DNA of 64,000 nt from Carposina sasakii (GCA_014607495.2 CP053148.1:2108001-2172000), one strand, 5' to 3'; positions 12,349 through 24,136 are shown, counted from the stretch's first letter. Numbers and translations: made by a program. Notes: a model not told the origin generated them from the sequence alone.

Positions 12349-12621
12349 GAACATATCTAACCAACTTTTTAAAACTATGAGTTAATACATATAGATATAT
12401 CCATCCAACTGTATTCTCTTAATTCAACTACATAACTAAAATACGTTCTAATGTAGTTTATAAATTATGTAAATTTAATTATTTTCTAACTTCTATTGCT
12501 ATAATGAATAAAACCGTAATGTGTTTTACATAACTAAAAGAATATCAAAGTAAAATCCTAAATTTCAAATCTAAGAAAGTTTTACTCTACCTAAAATCTT
12601 ATCGGTGTTCTATAAATCATA

Positions 12622-12995
12622 CGGAGTGTTTATTCGTTGCCTCCCTTAACGAAGGGTACATACACTATATAGGTACATCAAATAAAGTAAGTTTATGCCA
12701 AAAAAATGCTGGGAAACGATGTTAAATTTTGAAGAAAAAAAAATTAATTGATCAGGTGAAATTTATAGTGTCTAGTGTTTTATGCTAGTTTTTTCATAGA
12801 TAGATATTAATTATTTCTTGTGAAAAAATATCGCTGCGTCAATGTGCATTTATGTAGAAAAATTATTTACTCAACTTTGGACCCTAATATTTTGAGAACC
12901 AGACACTTCGCAGGTATGCTTCCATGGAGAAAATTATCGTGATGATGAGGAGATTCCGTAGTTTTCGGGAACGTTGGCGACCAAAAATCACCCTG
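12622..12995 (-). mobile_element. MITE family A, full-length copy (reverse)
   Basis: A nearly complete family A copy in reverse orientation. It starts CGGAGTG next to CTTAACGAAGGGTACA and ends CCAAAAATCACCCTG followed by TA. It carries the shared interior AACGTTGGCGACC and GAGGAGATTCCGTAG. Confidence 0.75.
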
Positions 12996-13861
12996 TATAA
13001 TTAAGTAATTTAAAAAACCTGTAATTACACAACACTGCATTTTATTCTAATTCTTTATTACACACACACATTGTGTATGTGTGATACAATAAATATAAAT
13101 ATTACCATAAAAGAAGAGATGTATGTACCTACATACCTACAATGGCAAGCTTATCTCTGCGAGAGATCTATGTTTTAATTATGAAGATTGTAGCGAAGTA
13201 TCGCGGGTTCATTAAGCCAGAGCTGTTAAACATGTAAAGTAACGACACGCTCTGCGAAGGCAGACTGCGGGCCGGATTTTGTGAAAGAGTTGAAAAATTT
13301 ACGTGTATTCACTTGCCTCGACCGTAATTTGTGCCGCGAGCGCTTCGGGCAGATTTCACTGAACAAGTATAGCTTAGGCATGTTTTTTGCACATAAAAAT
13401 GTGTAACTTAGAATTATAGATTTCAATTTTATGTGTGAAAATAATACTTGTCTCGTTAAAACTCGCAAAGATGGTACAATAAATTTAAATTAATTTTTTG
13501 TATGTTTATTTATTATTAACCCAATAGGGATTCGGGAAGTGTAGATAAAAATCTCTAGATAGCCAAACGTATCAATTTGTTGAGGTAAGTTGATTCAAAC
13601 TTTGTATCGCGGTAGCTCGATCTTAAAGAGCATGGTCCGTTAAAAAACAACATTATTGAGATCGAATCCTATCAACATGGGAATAGTAGGAATAGTTTTA
13701 CCATAAAGAATACATGTGCCCACATGTGAAATATTCCTTCACTGCAAGTATGAAGTCACCGATATCCTAGGCAACCAAAGCTTAAAGAAGTGTGTATATG
13801 GCCTACCAGTATCATGTTAAAAAAAACTTTACATATTATGAATAAAAAGCAATATAATATA
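12996..13861. other. No supported gene
   Basis: AT-rich sequence. The minus-strand ORF at 13226-13468 has no recognised motif. A (TAAA)n-like run at about 13860 is the A-rich tail of the next SINE. Confidence 0.4.
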
Positions 13862-14114
13862 TAAAATAAATAAATAAATATAAATATTCACACACTACAC
13901 AATACATTAACCTAGTCCCACACTAAGATCCCTAAGGTCTTGTGTCGTGGGTGCTAAGCAACGGTATATAAATACATAGATAAGTATAGAAACATCCATG
14001 ACTCGGAAACAAACATCGATATTCATCATATCAATGTTTGCACCTACCGGAATTCGAACCCAGGACCTATGGCGTCGCAGGCAGGGTCACTACCTACTAG
14101 ACCAATCGGCCGTC
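13862..14114 (-). mobile_element. tRNA-headed SINE, family B (most complete copy)
   Basis: Read on the minus strand from 14114, the head contains an RNA polymerase III A box (TGGTCTAGTAGG, fitting TRGYNNANNNGG) and a near-consensus B box (GGTTCGAATTC). The body contains GTTTCCGAGTCATGGATGTTTC and CCGTTGCTTAGCACCCACG, and there is an A-rich TAAATAAATA tail. Related copies lie at 31258-31616 (interrupted), 35576-35772 (internal deletion) and 51857-52045. SINEs of this kind depend on a partner LINE for movement. Confidence 0.75.
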
Positions 14115-15680
14115 AAAAAAATATACTTACCTATATACCTACAGCTATCATACTGTCGAAATCATCAGACTTTACCTGTCGAACTGCAGTAAGCCAAGAG
14201 TAGGTAAGCCTGGATTCGATAACTGACGTCACTAGAGCGAATATAAGTGGGTGCAGCGTGGCGAGGAGGAAAGGGTGATTTGGGGGGGGGGAGTAGGTGA
14301 CCGAGTTTTACACCAGTACATTTAAGATCGTTTATCGCCCAATAAATTTGTTACCCGATTTTATGTACAAATAATTCAATTTTGTTTATTCACTAGACAA
14401 GTAAATGTTAAGTTTAAGAATACGCACGAAGGTCAAACGAATTCCGATGTTTTGTTTTTATTGTGAAATGTCAGGGAAAATCCCTACGGGCATAAGACAC
14501 GTGATAGATACTCGTAGTTTAAATTCAGACTTTATGATACTTAGATAATGTATAAAAGTAAAACACTTGTGTAAGCTGTCACATTTGGTTAACAAATTGA
14601 TAATTTTTATTCATGTAAATTTAAATAGCATGCATCGCGTATTTAACGTTCACTTTGTTCAGAACACTTTACAAAAGCTTTATAAAACGTGTTTAAAATA
14701 CGTAGTCTCTTTGTTAAATTTACATCAAAAAGCGTCGGAGAGGAAACCATTTTTAAAATTACATATCATATGTTTTATGACAAGCATTTTATTTTTATTT
14801 ACATATTCTGTTTCCATGAACCAAACGCAAATAACATTGAAATTGATTTTTAAAAAAATAGGTATTTTTTAAAATAATTATTGATTAAGATGTAATTTTA
14901 TTGATAATAAGAATCAAATATAAAATATAGTATCACACTCGTATTTGCCCTGTAATTTTAAGCTCATTTTGAGATAAGATGTCTGCATTAGTACAAGCAG
15001 TATTATCTGTATAGTTAAAAAGGAATAGATCATTTTAATGTTACTAGCATAAATAAAATAGGAGCTAGAGGGAGCGTAATATATTATAATATGCTGTATT
15101 TTATTCTAAAATCTTAAAATTATAAGACAATATTCTGACTGATCACCGTTCGATAACATCGAGAGACTCATTCATAAAATATTATTCTGATGCTCTATAA
15201 ATAATATTTCTCTTGGAGTAAGAATTTCTTGAGAAATAGATATTGTAGTGCCAATTAGTTTCGATTCAAATATCCAATAATTTATATTATTCAATATCAA
15301 ATTGGCAGATTGATTTTAGAGTTCTTAAATTCAATTTAATAAAATAAAATAAAATTAATTTTCTTAAAACTCAATTTAATTTTATGCAATAAACTTAAGA
15401 GCTCATAAATAGAAAATGGTAATAGAAATTCGGCAGAGGATATAAGCAATGTACTTTAAAAAAAAATTATAGTAATAAAATTTTTGAAATTTTGCACTTC
15501 ATCTTTCTTTACTTCGTCTCATCTTGCATGCTTTATCGCTGTATTGACGATATTTATTTTGTATGTATTTTGGCAAAAAAAAGATTAGGTATCTGAGTTT
15601 GCAGAAGTAGTTACACGCGCTTTCTAGTCAGACGGTAAAATCCTAGGCTGGAATCACTTAATTTATTTAATAGAAAGATT
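14115..15680. other. No supported gene
   Basis: Very AT-rich. The 101-residue frame at 14567-14872 has no motif, and its composition matches random AT-rich sequence. A G-run lies near 14281. Confidence 0.4.
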
Positions 15681-15751
15681 ACCTGTCACTACTAAGCGAG
15701 CTTGTACATCTAAACTATACCCTCAAAATTGGTCAGAAGTGGCCTTACGTG
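15681..15751 (-). mobile_element. Dispersed repeat D, fragment
   Basis: The sequence CTGTCACTACTAAGC...CTTGTACATCTAAACTATACCCTCAAAATTGGTC AGAAGTGGC is the reverse complement of the repeat seen at 18770-18982 and 28990-29192, and it matches 56571-56672 in orientation. Confidence 0.6.
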
Positions 15752-15899
15752 AAAATAAAATAGCGGAAGAAAGGTGACTCGTCTTCAGCGTGTGGACCTC
15801 TTAAATTAGGCCAACGTCGCTTGATTTTACTCATTTGCAGTTGAGAGTAGCAATGGCGCGCTTGTGTGACGTATTTTAAGCGGGGTAAAAGTTATCAAA

Positions 15900-15995
15900 A
15901 TGCCTTCATGTGCTTTTGTGCGTTGTACTAATCACTCAAAAAAAAAACAAATCACATGGAATCATTTTTCACGCATAAGTACACGAAAACTTTAA
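15900..15995 (+). pseudogene. THAP-domain N-terminus remnant (31 codons)
   Basis: The ORF begins MPSCAFVRCTNHSKKK and ends at TAA after 31 codons. THAP zinc fingers (C2CH type, DNA-binding; found in host regulators and P-element-like transposases) start M-x-x-C-x4-C-x-N and continue with a short hydrophobic strand before an aromatic-rich F-H-x-F-P. Here Cys4, Cys9 and Asn11 fit and ITWNHFS follows, but the later Cys and His and the conserved tryptophan and proline are missing. No continuation was found downstream to 16600. It may be a broken transposase start, or a first exon whose splice site I cannot identify. The call rests on pattern only. Confidence 0.4.
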
Positions 15996-15999
15996 ATTC

Positions 16000-16640
16000 T
16001 TAGGTTAATAATTGTATATGTTTGACATACACCATAGAATAACAAGTCCCCAGAAGGAGTCCTCAATGACAGATTAATTCCGGGTAGTGAAGCAAAAACA
16101 AGTCAAAAATCCCACATCTTCCGCTCTTCTTACCCGCTATTGCTAAATCGATTAAATATTATCAGTTTTTTAGATACAGTAAATAGGTTGTAAAAATTTG
16201 ACCTACTAAAAGTTGCTTCAAAAGTAAGCGTGATCACGGGTTCTGGGTAATTCAATTCAATTTTGTTTACTGGCCACCATTGTGTCGGGCACAATAATTC
16301 CGCCAATGTCACGTAAGAGGAGAATACACGTTCTGGGTAATCTATTATTCTGTAACGTACAGATGACATGACACAACATGACAGATTTTTTTTTGTTTAT
16401 CCCGAAGAAAGGGCATAAGGAATACGGCATCCATACAGCCAATACTGATGATTTCTGAATTTATGATGAATGATAATGATGATGAATGGAAACGTCGGGA
16501 AAATCCTTAAAGCGAGTGTAAAATTAGACAAAATCAAAAAGAATTGCAAAAACAACATACCTGCATGAGCCCACGAAGAATCGGACAGATACAAATAAAT
16601 TTTTTATTTCACAAGTAAAATGCACCCACTCCCTTCCAGC
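16000..16640. other. No supported gene
   Basis: Short minus-strand ORFs (16130-16369, 16397-16594) show no domain. A minus-strand MITE-like string (CGTTCTGGGTAATYTATTATTC, near 16218 and 16330) occurs twice, about 112 bp apart. Confidence 0.35.
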
Positions 16641-16649
16641 TTTTCCCGC

Positions 16650-17640
16650 CAAATAAAATAAAATTTGGTGTGTATGTTCGTTAGGGGGTCTAAGAGAGCA
16701 CTAAGAACGGATTTCCCAAAATTCCCATGGGAACGGGGCAGACGGGAATTCCAAATTTTTACCGAAATTTTTACTTTACCGGAACAAAAATAAGTATAAA
16801 AATAAACCGTTAGACGTACACACATGAAATTTGGTGTGCACGTTTTTTAGGCGGTGTTAAAGACTATTAAGAACGGGTTTCCCGAAATTCCCATGGGAAC
16901 GGCACAAACAGGAATTTCTAGTTTTTACGAAAACCACATGACATGCAATATGACCGGTATAGGTAGGGAGTGTAAGGAAGCACTGAGAATATATTTCCCA
17001 AAATTCCCACCGGAACGGGACAAACTGGAATTCAAAATTTGTAAGAAAACCGCTATACCTATGAAGTTGAAATCGAAAATTGTTTATTAGGGACTGCTAG
17101 GGAGCACAAAGAATGAATTTCCCATAATTCCCACGGGAACTGGACAAACAGTAAAACCCAATTATAACGAAAACCATTTGACATAATATAATGATGAAAT
17201 TTGGTAGGGAGTGTGAGGAGGCACTGAGAACATATTTATTGAAATTTCCACCTGAACTATTTTTCTATAGTATATATAGTATATATATATACTACATATA
17301 GTATATATAGTATATGTAGTATATATAGTTCTATTTTTTTTTACGAAAACCGCTATACATATAAATCAGAAATCGGGCATGTATATTCATTAGGGTGTGC
17401 GAATCACTAAGAACGGATATCCCGAAATTCCCACGGGAACGGGGCAAACTCCTCTCAATTTTTACGAAGACCACTTGACACAAAATTATGAAATATGCCA
17501 GGTTTATTCGGTAGGGAGTGTAAGGAAGCATTGAGAACATATTTCCCGATATTCCCACGGGAACGGGACAAAGAGGAATTCCAAATTTTAGTGGATATGT
17601 ACCGAAGCGAAGCGAGGGCGGGCCACTAGTATAGTATATT
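16650..17640. repeat. Degenerate tandem array, ~120-bp period, seven units
   Basis: A core reading TTCCCRAAATTCCCAYGGGAACGG recurs at about 16710, 16878, 16995, 17118, 17236 (decayed), 17418 and 17543. Spacings are mostly 117-125 bp; two larger gaps are near 168 and 182 bp. The larger 182 gap holds an AT-rich insertion. Each unit also carries 'GGTAGGGAGTGTAAGGAAGCAYTGAGAA' or a variant, and 'TTTTTACGAAAACC'. The array ends at CGAAGCGAAGCGAGGGCGGGCC, a motif that commonly ends lepidopteran dispersed repeats, so it is probably the body of a mobile element with internal minisatellite. Confidence 0.75.
17262..17333. repeat. AT-rich palindromic (TATAGTATA)n run
   Basis: A simple run of TATAGTATATATAGTATATATATA and its mirror TACTACATATAGTATATATAGTATATG. 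It interrupts the 120-bp array between units five and six. Confidence 0.7.
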
Positions 17641-18124
17641 TTCAAACCCTAAACAATATTTTATTAAATTGTGTGAAATAAATATTGATTAATTAATGGT
17701 TAGTCATGTAAATATAATTAAACTTCATATTTTAAATTGCAGCAATGATGAAACAACTGTCAAATTAATACCCGAACCCAGAAAACCAGAACATACATTA
17801 CTTATATTTTAGAGTTTTATAAGAAGAATACTTATCTGTCATGGACCAGAAAGCACTCGCGTCCCGGATCAAAAAGTAATAAAATCAGAATATAGATTCA
17901 ACTGTTTGATCGGCAAATTCAAATTCGAATAGACGTTCGACTAGTTCACTATCTATAGATAGATAGACGACCGGCCACTGCGACGTCAGTGACGCAAGTG
18001 TGGTGGTCCGCTGGTCCACTTAGGCCCGACTTAACCTGGGAGGCTGCGTGCGCTGATGGGCACTAATGTTCGACGTCACTCATCAGTAAATTGTAGTATT
18101 TTTAAAATCATAGATTTATTAATA

Positions 18125-18340
18125 ACTAGCAGCCGCCCACGACTTCGTCCGCGTGAGGGGGCGTTGTACCCGTCTATTTCAACCCCTTCATCCCTTTTTT
18201 TCGAAATAAAAAGTAGCCTATGTTCTGTCTCAGGGTCTAAAGATTGTCTGTACCAAATTTCATCAAAATCGGTTGCGAGGTTTAAGCGGGAAAGCGTAAC
18301 AGACAGACAGACAGAGTTACTTTCGCATTTATAATATTAG
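18125..18340 (+). mobile_element. Lepidopteran dispersed repeat C
   Basis: It starts AGCAGCCGCCCACGACTTCGTC CGCG and ends with the (CAGA)n run, GAGTTACTTTCGCATTTATAATATTAG. Interior landmarks include AAAAAGTAGCCTATGT and AAATTTCATCAAAATCGGTT. Other members of the group lie at 24614, 28144, 31615, 50898-51310, 59311 and 60876. The class (SINE, LINE tail or Helitron-like) cannot be decided from sequence alone. Confidence 0.75.
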
Positions 18341-18344
18341 TTGG

Positions 18345-18769
18345 GATTGGGTAAAATATTGTTTTTTTGGGTGTAAAATTTAAATAAATTCGCCATAGAC
18401 CGAGTCAATTTTCAGACATCGAAAAATAAGGAGTTGAAAATAAAAATATTCTTATAGATAAGTTTGGAATATGATGTGTATTTTTCTCTGTCTATTATAA
18501 TTAGTTTCCTAAGCTTTCCAAGCAGCATTCGGAGCTGTGGAAGTGGCAATCATACAAGTTCTAGGAGAACTTTGATTGTACGGCACATTCACTTCCCGTA
18601 AGTTCAGGCAGTGTCTAATGCGTTTAGATTCAACAACTAATTATAGCCTTATTAATGGCGCTTCCTCATTAGGGTGCCGCTGCAGCCTAATATCAAAATT
18701 TATATTTTAAAAATTGATTGATAAAACTGCTCGTCTCGCTAAAACTGGCGATAGATTTTAATGACATTT
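18345..18769. other. No supported gene; possible short coding relic
   Basis: Between 18500 and 18575 one frame reads SFQAAFGAVEVAIIQ and the opposite strand reads CMIATSTAPNAAWKA. Neither was recognised, and both are bounded by stops. It may be a transposon relic. Confidence 0.3.
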
Positions 18770-18982
18770 TATACATACATATATACATATAATCACGCCT
18801 TTACCCCTTACGGGATAGGCAGAGTACCAAGGGCCAATAGAACCACATGGTGCCACTTCTTACCAATTTTGAGGGTATAGTTGAGATGTACTAGTTCGGT
18901 TAGCAGTGACAGGTGGTCAGCCCATCGCGTACAAAACACCAAGAGCCTCTTGTCCCTCTACAGACGTACAGTATGCAGTATG
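18770..18982 (+). mobile_element. Dispersed repeat D, full copy
   Basis: It contains AATCACGCCTTTACCCCTTACGGGATAGGCAGAG, then ACCACATGGTGCCACTTCT, AATTTTGAGGGTATAGTTGAG and CCTCTTGTCCCTC. It matches 28990-29192 along its length. Fragments lie at 15681-15751 and 56571-56672 in reverse. It begins after a (CATA)n run. Confidence 0.7.
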
Positions 18983-20229
18983 ACATTTTATGCGTGTATT
19001 TTATTGCGGTTAGAGGTCTTAGTGCTATAATATTAGAAACTATAATATGATTCGGTACTGTGGAAGGCTTCTAGACATATCTAAGGGATATATGAACTTA
19101 GGTCAAGTAAGTCATAATTTGCGGTAAAAGTGAAAAGTGAGCATCTGCCTTAGTAGTGACTACCTATACAGGATGTAACTGACAGTCAGCCATATATTGA
19201 CAATATGATGACGAAGACCACGACACTGAGGCAAAAACCAAGAAAAATTGTCACTGAACTTGTATTTTAACTTTTTTTTTTTAGTTTTTAGGCCAGTTTA
19301 ATAAGGCCACCAATACTTTTACTCGTATGTATTGTGCCATTTTTTTACTTTTGATAAAGGTACTCGGGTGAATTTTTTTTTTCATTTTCTTATTAATATT
19401 TATAATAAAGGTATACTCGTAATCATATTAACGGAACTAAGGCGAATTTCTAGTCGAAATTGTAAACCGATTTCCATATAAACACGGATTGCTACCAAGA
19501 TACCAAATCCCTGGATTGCTACAATCCCACTGACGGGACGTCACTCCTATTGATATATTATTGCGTTTGATTTATTGGCAGACACAACGCAATTTCCGGT
19601 CGGCAATTCGAAAACACTCAACTTTTAATGGAAAATTCTAGTATTTTTTGCGCGCGAGCAAATTGAAACCATGCTCTAACGCTAACGGATCTGCACTGAA
19701 ACGAACATGGGTTTCCAATTATTTTTAACTAGAGAATTGATGTGTTTTTCTCTAATAAACTAAGACAACTGTACTTTCGGCTGATGCAGCAATTAGTGGG
19801 TGTACTCGTAAGGCAATATAGATACAAAGTCACATGTTATCGGCACGCGGGTAAACCAACATTTTTCTATCCAGAAAAGAGCTCTAATACTTTCCAAATT
19901 ACAATATCTAATTCTAATAACTAAATATAGAGATGAATAATATTATATAATAATATGAATAATATTTTTTGGTGTATAATTAATATAATTTTTACCAAAA
20001 TTCGTGAATTTTATATCGATCTACTATATAGCATAATAATTGTAATAAAATACTCGTAAATAGCTTCTTTTAATTGACTCCAATAATCAATCCCGGCTAA
20101 AATCCTAATTTATTGAAGCGGTTTTAAATCACTTTACTATTCTACATGTAACTGCTGAAATCAAATGACAGCGTTAATTTAATGCGGGTATTCTAATTTG
20201 ATTTACTGATAATTTTTTTCAAAAATTTT
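18983..20229. other. No supported gene
   Basis: AT-rich. CTATACAGGATGTAACTGACAG at about 19164 resembles a MITE end of the CAGGRTG type with no partner found. The ORF at 19742-19924 has no motif. Confidence 0.4.
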
Positions 20230-20326
20230 GAATTTTTTCCCAGCATTTTTTTTTTGCATAAACTTACTTTATTTGATGTATAGAGTACGTACCCTTCGTT
20301 AAGGGTGGCCACGAAAAAACACCTTG
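20230..20326 (+). mobile_element. MITE family A, 3' fragment
   Basis: The last ~95 bp of family A, from CCCAGCATTTTTTTT to CACCTTG next to TA. The 5' part is absent. Confidence 0.65.
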
Positions 20327-20916
20327 TATATATGTAGCCTCCTCCTCTATATGCTTCTTCCACGATTCCGGTATCTGGAGCTATTATTTCGCATCTCGCT
20401 CGACTGGTATTTTAATCTGACAAAGTGCTCCAGTCAGTCGAAAACTCACAATATTTCTTTAAGAAACAAAGAATGGCGAAAAATTCCCATATCCCTGTTG
20501 ATGGACGACTGCCATTTTGAAATTAGAAGCACTGAATATGTATGCATGTATTGGTATGTACATAGTAAAGCCTATGCATGACCCCAGAATCAGTGGGCAG
20601 ATGAAGCCTATGTTGTAGCTGAGACATCACAGTTGAGTGTTTTTGAGGGGTTTTAAGTGCCCCGCGAACTTAAATAAGTACGATTTATATTGCAGTAAAT
20701 AGTTTTTTCCTTTATATGATGAGATGAAGTTACGTGATGAAGTCTAACCTCTATTGTTACAACAACGAGCGTCAATGCCAAACGATGCTTTGTCTAAGCA
20801 CCCGATTTTTTAACGTCCCTTATAACGTTACTTGATAATGGATGGACCATAGATAATGGACCTACGTAATTTTCAGGCAAAAAAGTTAGGTAATTTGTAT
20901 TTATAATAATGTAGCC
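20327..20916. other. No supported gene
   Basis: The frame at 20324-20581 is open but begins inside the MITE fragment and has no recognised motif. Confidence 0.4.
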
Positions 20917-21195
20917 TATATAAGGTCTACCAAAAAGTACTGATTACCCTTTGACACGAAACTAGGTAGGTAAAAATAAACAACTTTCATTATGGGATCA
21001 ACTCCGAAATAGTGAAAAAATATTAGCTGTTCCATACATTTCAGTGCAGTAATTATTCAAGATTGTATGGAACAGCAGATTTTTTTTTTTAAACTATTTC
21101 GGAGTTGGTCCTCCGTCCTCATAATGAAAGTTGTTTCTTTTTACCTACCTAGTTTCGTGTTAAAAGATAATCACTACTTTTTGGTAGACCTTATA
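20917..21195. mobile_element. Palindromic MITE P1 with ~90-bp arms
   Basis: The left arm TATAAGGTCTACCAAAAAGTA...ACTCCGAAATA is mirrored by the right arm ending TTTTTGGTAGACCTTATA. Shared interior blocks are GAAACTAGGTAGGTA and TTTCATTATG. The centre contains GTTCCATACATTTCAGTGC. A second copy, inverted and right-truncated, lies at 63660-63822. The right end abuts the MITE A copy at 21196; the two share a TA. Confidence 0.8.
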
Positions 21196-21521
21196 CAGAA
21201 TGATTTTTGGTTGTCAACGTTCCCGAAAACTACGGAATCTCCTCATCATCACGATCATTTTTCTCCATGGAAGCATACCTGGGAAGTGTCTGGTTTCCAA
21301 AATAATAGGGTCCATGTTGAGTAAATAGACCGCGTTTTTCTGCATAAATGCACATTGACGCGTGTAGCAAAATTTCTTCACGAGAAATAATTAATATCTG
21401 TCTATGAAAAAACTAGTATAAACACTATAAATTTCGCCCGATCAAGTATCGAATTTTTTTTTTATTTACATCGGTTTCCAGCATTTTTTGGCATAAACTT
21501 ACTTTATTTTATGTATAGAGG
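21196..21521 (+). mobile_element. MITE family A, 3'-truncated copy
   Basis: It begins CAGAATGATTTTTGG directly after MITE P1 and runs through the usual interior to ACTTTATTTTATGTATAGAG, then stops. The terminal CACCCTG is missing. Confidence 0.7.
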
Positions 21522-22734
21522 TAAATTTTGTATCGTATTTATCAAGCATTTCTCTAGCAGCCGTATAAAATGAAAACAGGAAATAAACTGAAATTTATTT
21601 TGCTTTATTTTTCTATTTCTAAAAATACCAAAAAGCTCTCAAAGCAGAAGGCCCTGAGGGATTCCAACCTCCATTACCATCGCAATATCAATCGAGTATT
21701 AAGGAGCTTAAGTTTCAATTTGTCGTAGCAAACAAGTTGTTAGATACAGCCTATAGGACATGAGAGGGTCAACATTTGATATACCGATTGATAAAATAAT
21801 AATTTCCTTTCGAAGGAATTTCGCCACGTGGCGTGGATTTTTTGTCTGAAGAAAATTTGGTTATGATTTCATTTCAAACATGGGTTTTTACGTATTACAC
21901 TGAATTACACTATGTGGTGTCGGCAGAATAGAATAGGACGCGTCTTGTGGCGTGTGGTGTGAACTACAATAGGCTTATATGTATATGTGATGTGTAGGCA
22001 TTAAATAAATTATAATTCTAATATATTAAGAATGTAGGTAATAGAGCAATAGGAACTTAATCCTTTAAAAGCAATAACGAGAAAACTTTCTATTAACCCT
22101 ATTATGACTAACTACTTCGACCTCATAATAATTACGTCGAAAAGTTTTCCGACAAATTTGTCAAAAGTGAAATGGGTAATATGGAAGCGGTTTTTTGCGC
22201 ACAAGGTCCGAGCACTAGAAAGTTTACTTGCATCATTAATTCAGTAATTATTATAACAGTGTGCCTGTATTATAACTTTGTAGCTTTATGAAGTTATGAA
22301 AACAATAAACTAATAACTTTTTAATTGAAGCAAAAAGCTCACTTTAAGTGACCTATTAGCTGTTTAGTTAATGAAAACATTGAAGTGTTTGCTTTTTGAT
22401 AGTTTTTTATGAGAAAAATAACGTCTTATACTGTAGTTGTTCTTCTAGCCTCTCTACTTTCTTCATAAGGAAATATAGCATATTATTATTATTATTGTGT
22501 ACCTTTCAAAGAGGGTCTCTCTTTGAGCACAACATATAACAAACCATACGAAACTCAAAAAAGGAATGCTTCATTTTTTTCCTGGTTAAAATTGTACCTG
22601 TAACCAAATCATCATTCTTCTTTGAGTGTCTCCGCAACTTATGCATCAACTTTTACATTGTCATCATCAGATCTACTTTGTACTTTTATTGCCCGTAGTA
22701 TATTATAGTAGTATATTGGGAAGTATCCTAGTAC
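21522..22734. other. No supported gene
   Basis: AT-rich sequence with no supported exon or recognised repeat beyond short simple runs such as (ATT)n near 22480. Confidence 0.4.
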
Positions 22735-22920
22735 GAACCATAGACGCGCGTAGCAGGATTTTTTCAAAAATAATTAATATCTGTCTATAAAAAAAACAAC
22801 ATAAACACTTTTGCACGATCAAGGAATTTTAAATTTTTTTTCAAAAAAAATTTTTTTTTTCCCAGCATTTTTTTTGGCATAAACTGAATGAGTTAAAGGT
22901 GGAAACAAAAAAACATCCTG
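22735..22920 (+). mobile_element. MITE family A, internal and 3' fragment
   Basis: It carries TAGACGCGCGTAGCAGGATTTTTTC, the CCCAGCATTTTTTTTGGCATAAAC block and the end CATCCTG. The 5' half and the segment before CTTCGTTAA are missing. Confidence 0.65.
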
Positions 22921-23382
22921 AAGTTATAGTATACTAATAAAATTTTGTATTGACTTATCACAATTTTACATTTATTTGATTTTTCCAATATTCCGACACC
23001 ACGGAAAAAATACGTATTGTTAGTGATAACTGAAGGCAATTCCTTAACAATTAGTTATTTATTCAATGTTTGAGTAGGTATGATTAAAGTTCGCCTTTGA
23101 GTCAACGGTTTCCATCGCAGATACTTTAGAGGGTTTTTACATGAGTAATTAAAAATTAACTGTCTTATTGTTAGTACCAGTTCAGTCTGCTTGAAACACT
23201 ACCGCGCGTCTACGTATCATTAAAAGACTTTAAAAGATCGCGACTTTTTTCGATCGATTAAATTTTTACTTTGCCTCAACCCCCAGCAAGAAAAGTCATA
23301 ACATCTATCAACCTAAGTAAAAATGAGTAGTAAGTAGGTAGTTTTTAACACGAAAACATTTCTTTTTTCAGTGTTAGAAAAA

Positions 23383-24136
23383 TATGTATTTTATAAATGA
23401 AATTGTATTAGGCGTTACAATTCGGAAGTTCAAACATTCACTATGGGTGCGCCCACCACCGGGCCCTACACCCTCCACTGACCCTCGGATCTGATAACTC
23501 ATAACTGCGAAAACAGGCACTTGCACTAACTACAATCGCCACGAGAAACCAGACCTGAGCACCTAGCATGCAAGATAATACATTGCACTATTCCGAAATC
23601 AAAAACTAGATAAATAATCTACATATGTTTCGTCAACAACCGTGGCATCCTCAGGATTATAGAAATTAGTAAATTAGTAATAATAGATTTTGCTATCGAG
23701 TCGCTAGCGTTACGCCGCGTAAAAAGGTTCGTGCTTACCCCACAGATCCATTCTTTATCTGCGCGGGTTATACAATGAGAAATGTTGCCGAGTCATTCGA
23801 ATCTTATGTTTTATTCATGCACTTCACTCTTTTTATAATCTTAACAGATTTGAGATGTGTTGGGTTTTAGAGGTTCATAATAATTAGTGGTTTACTAATT
23901 TACTAATTTCTATAATCCTGAGGATGCCACGGTTGTTGGCGAAACATATGTAGATTATTTATCTAGTATTTGATTTCGGAATAGTGCAATGTATCGTCTT
24001 GCATGCTAGGTGCTCGGGTCTGGTTTCTCATGGCGATTGTAGTTAGTGCAAGTGCCTGTTGTCGCAATTATGAGTTATCAGATCCGAGGGTCAGTGGAGG
24101 GTATAGGGCCCGGTGGTGGGCGCACCCATAGTGAAT
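23383..24136. mobile_element. Foldback element F1: 701-bp copy with 245-bp arms
   Basis: The left arm 23436-23680 and right arm 23892-24136 are near-perfect inverted copies of equal length, starting ATTCACTATGGGTGCGCC. The 211 bp centre has no ORF. The arms contain CCTCAGGATTATAGAAATTAG and CATATGTTTCG near the inner side. The ~53 bp before the left arm also occur before the 91 bp derivative at 12258, so the mobile unit may begin further left than the arms suggest. Confidence 0.85.

Noticed and set aside
14567..14872. 101-aa plus-strand ORF
   Set aside because: AT-driven composition with no motif, homologue or splice context.
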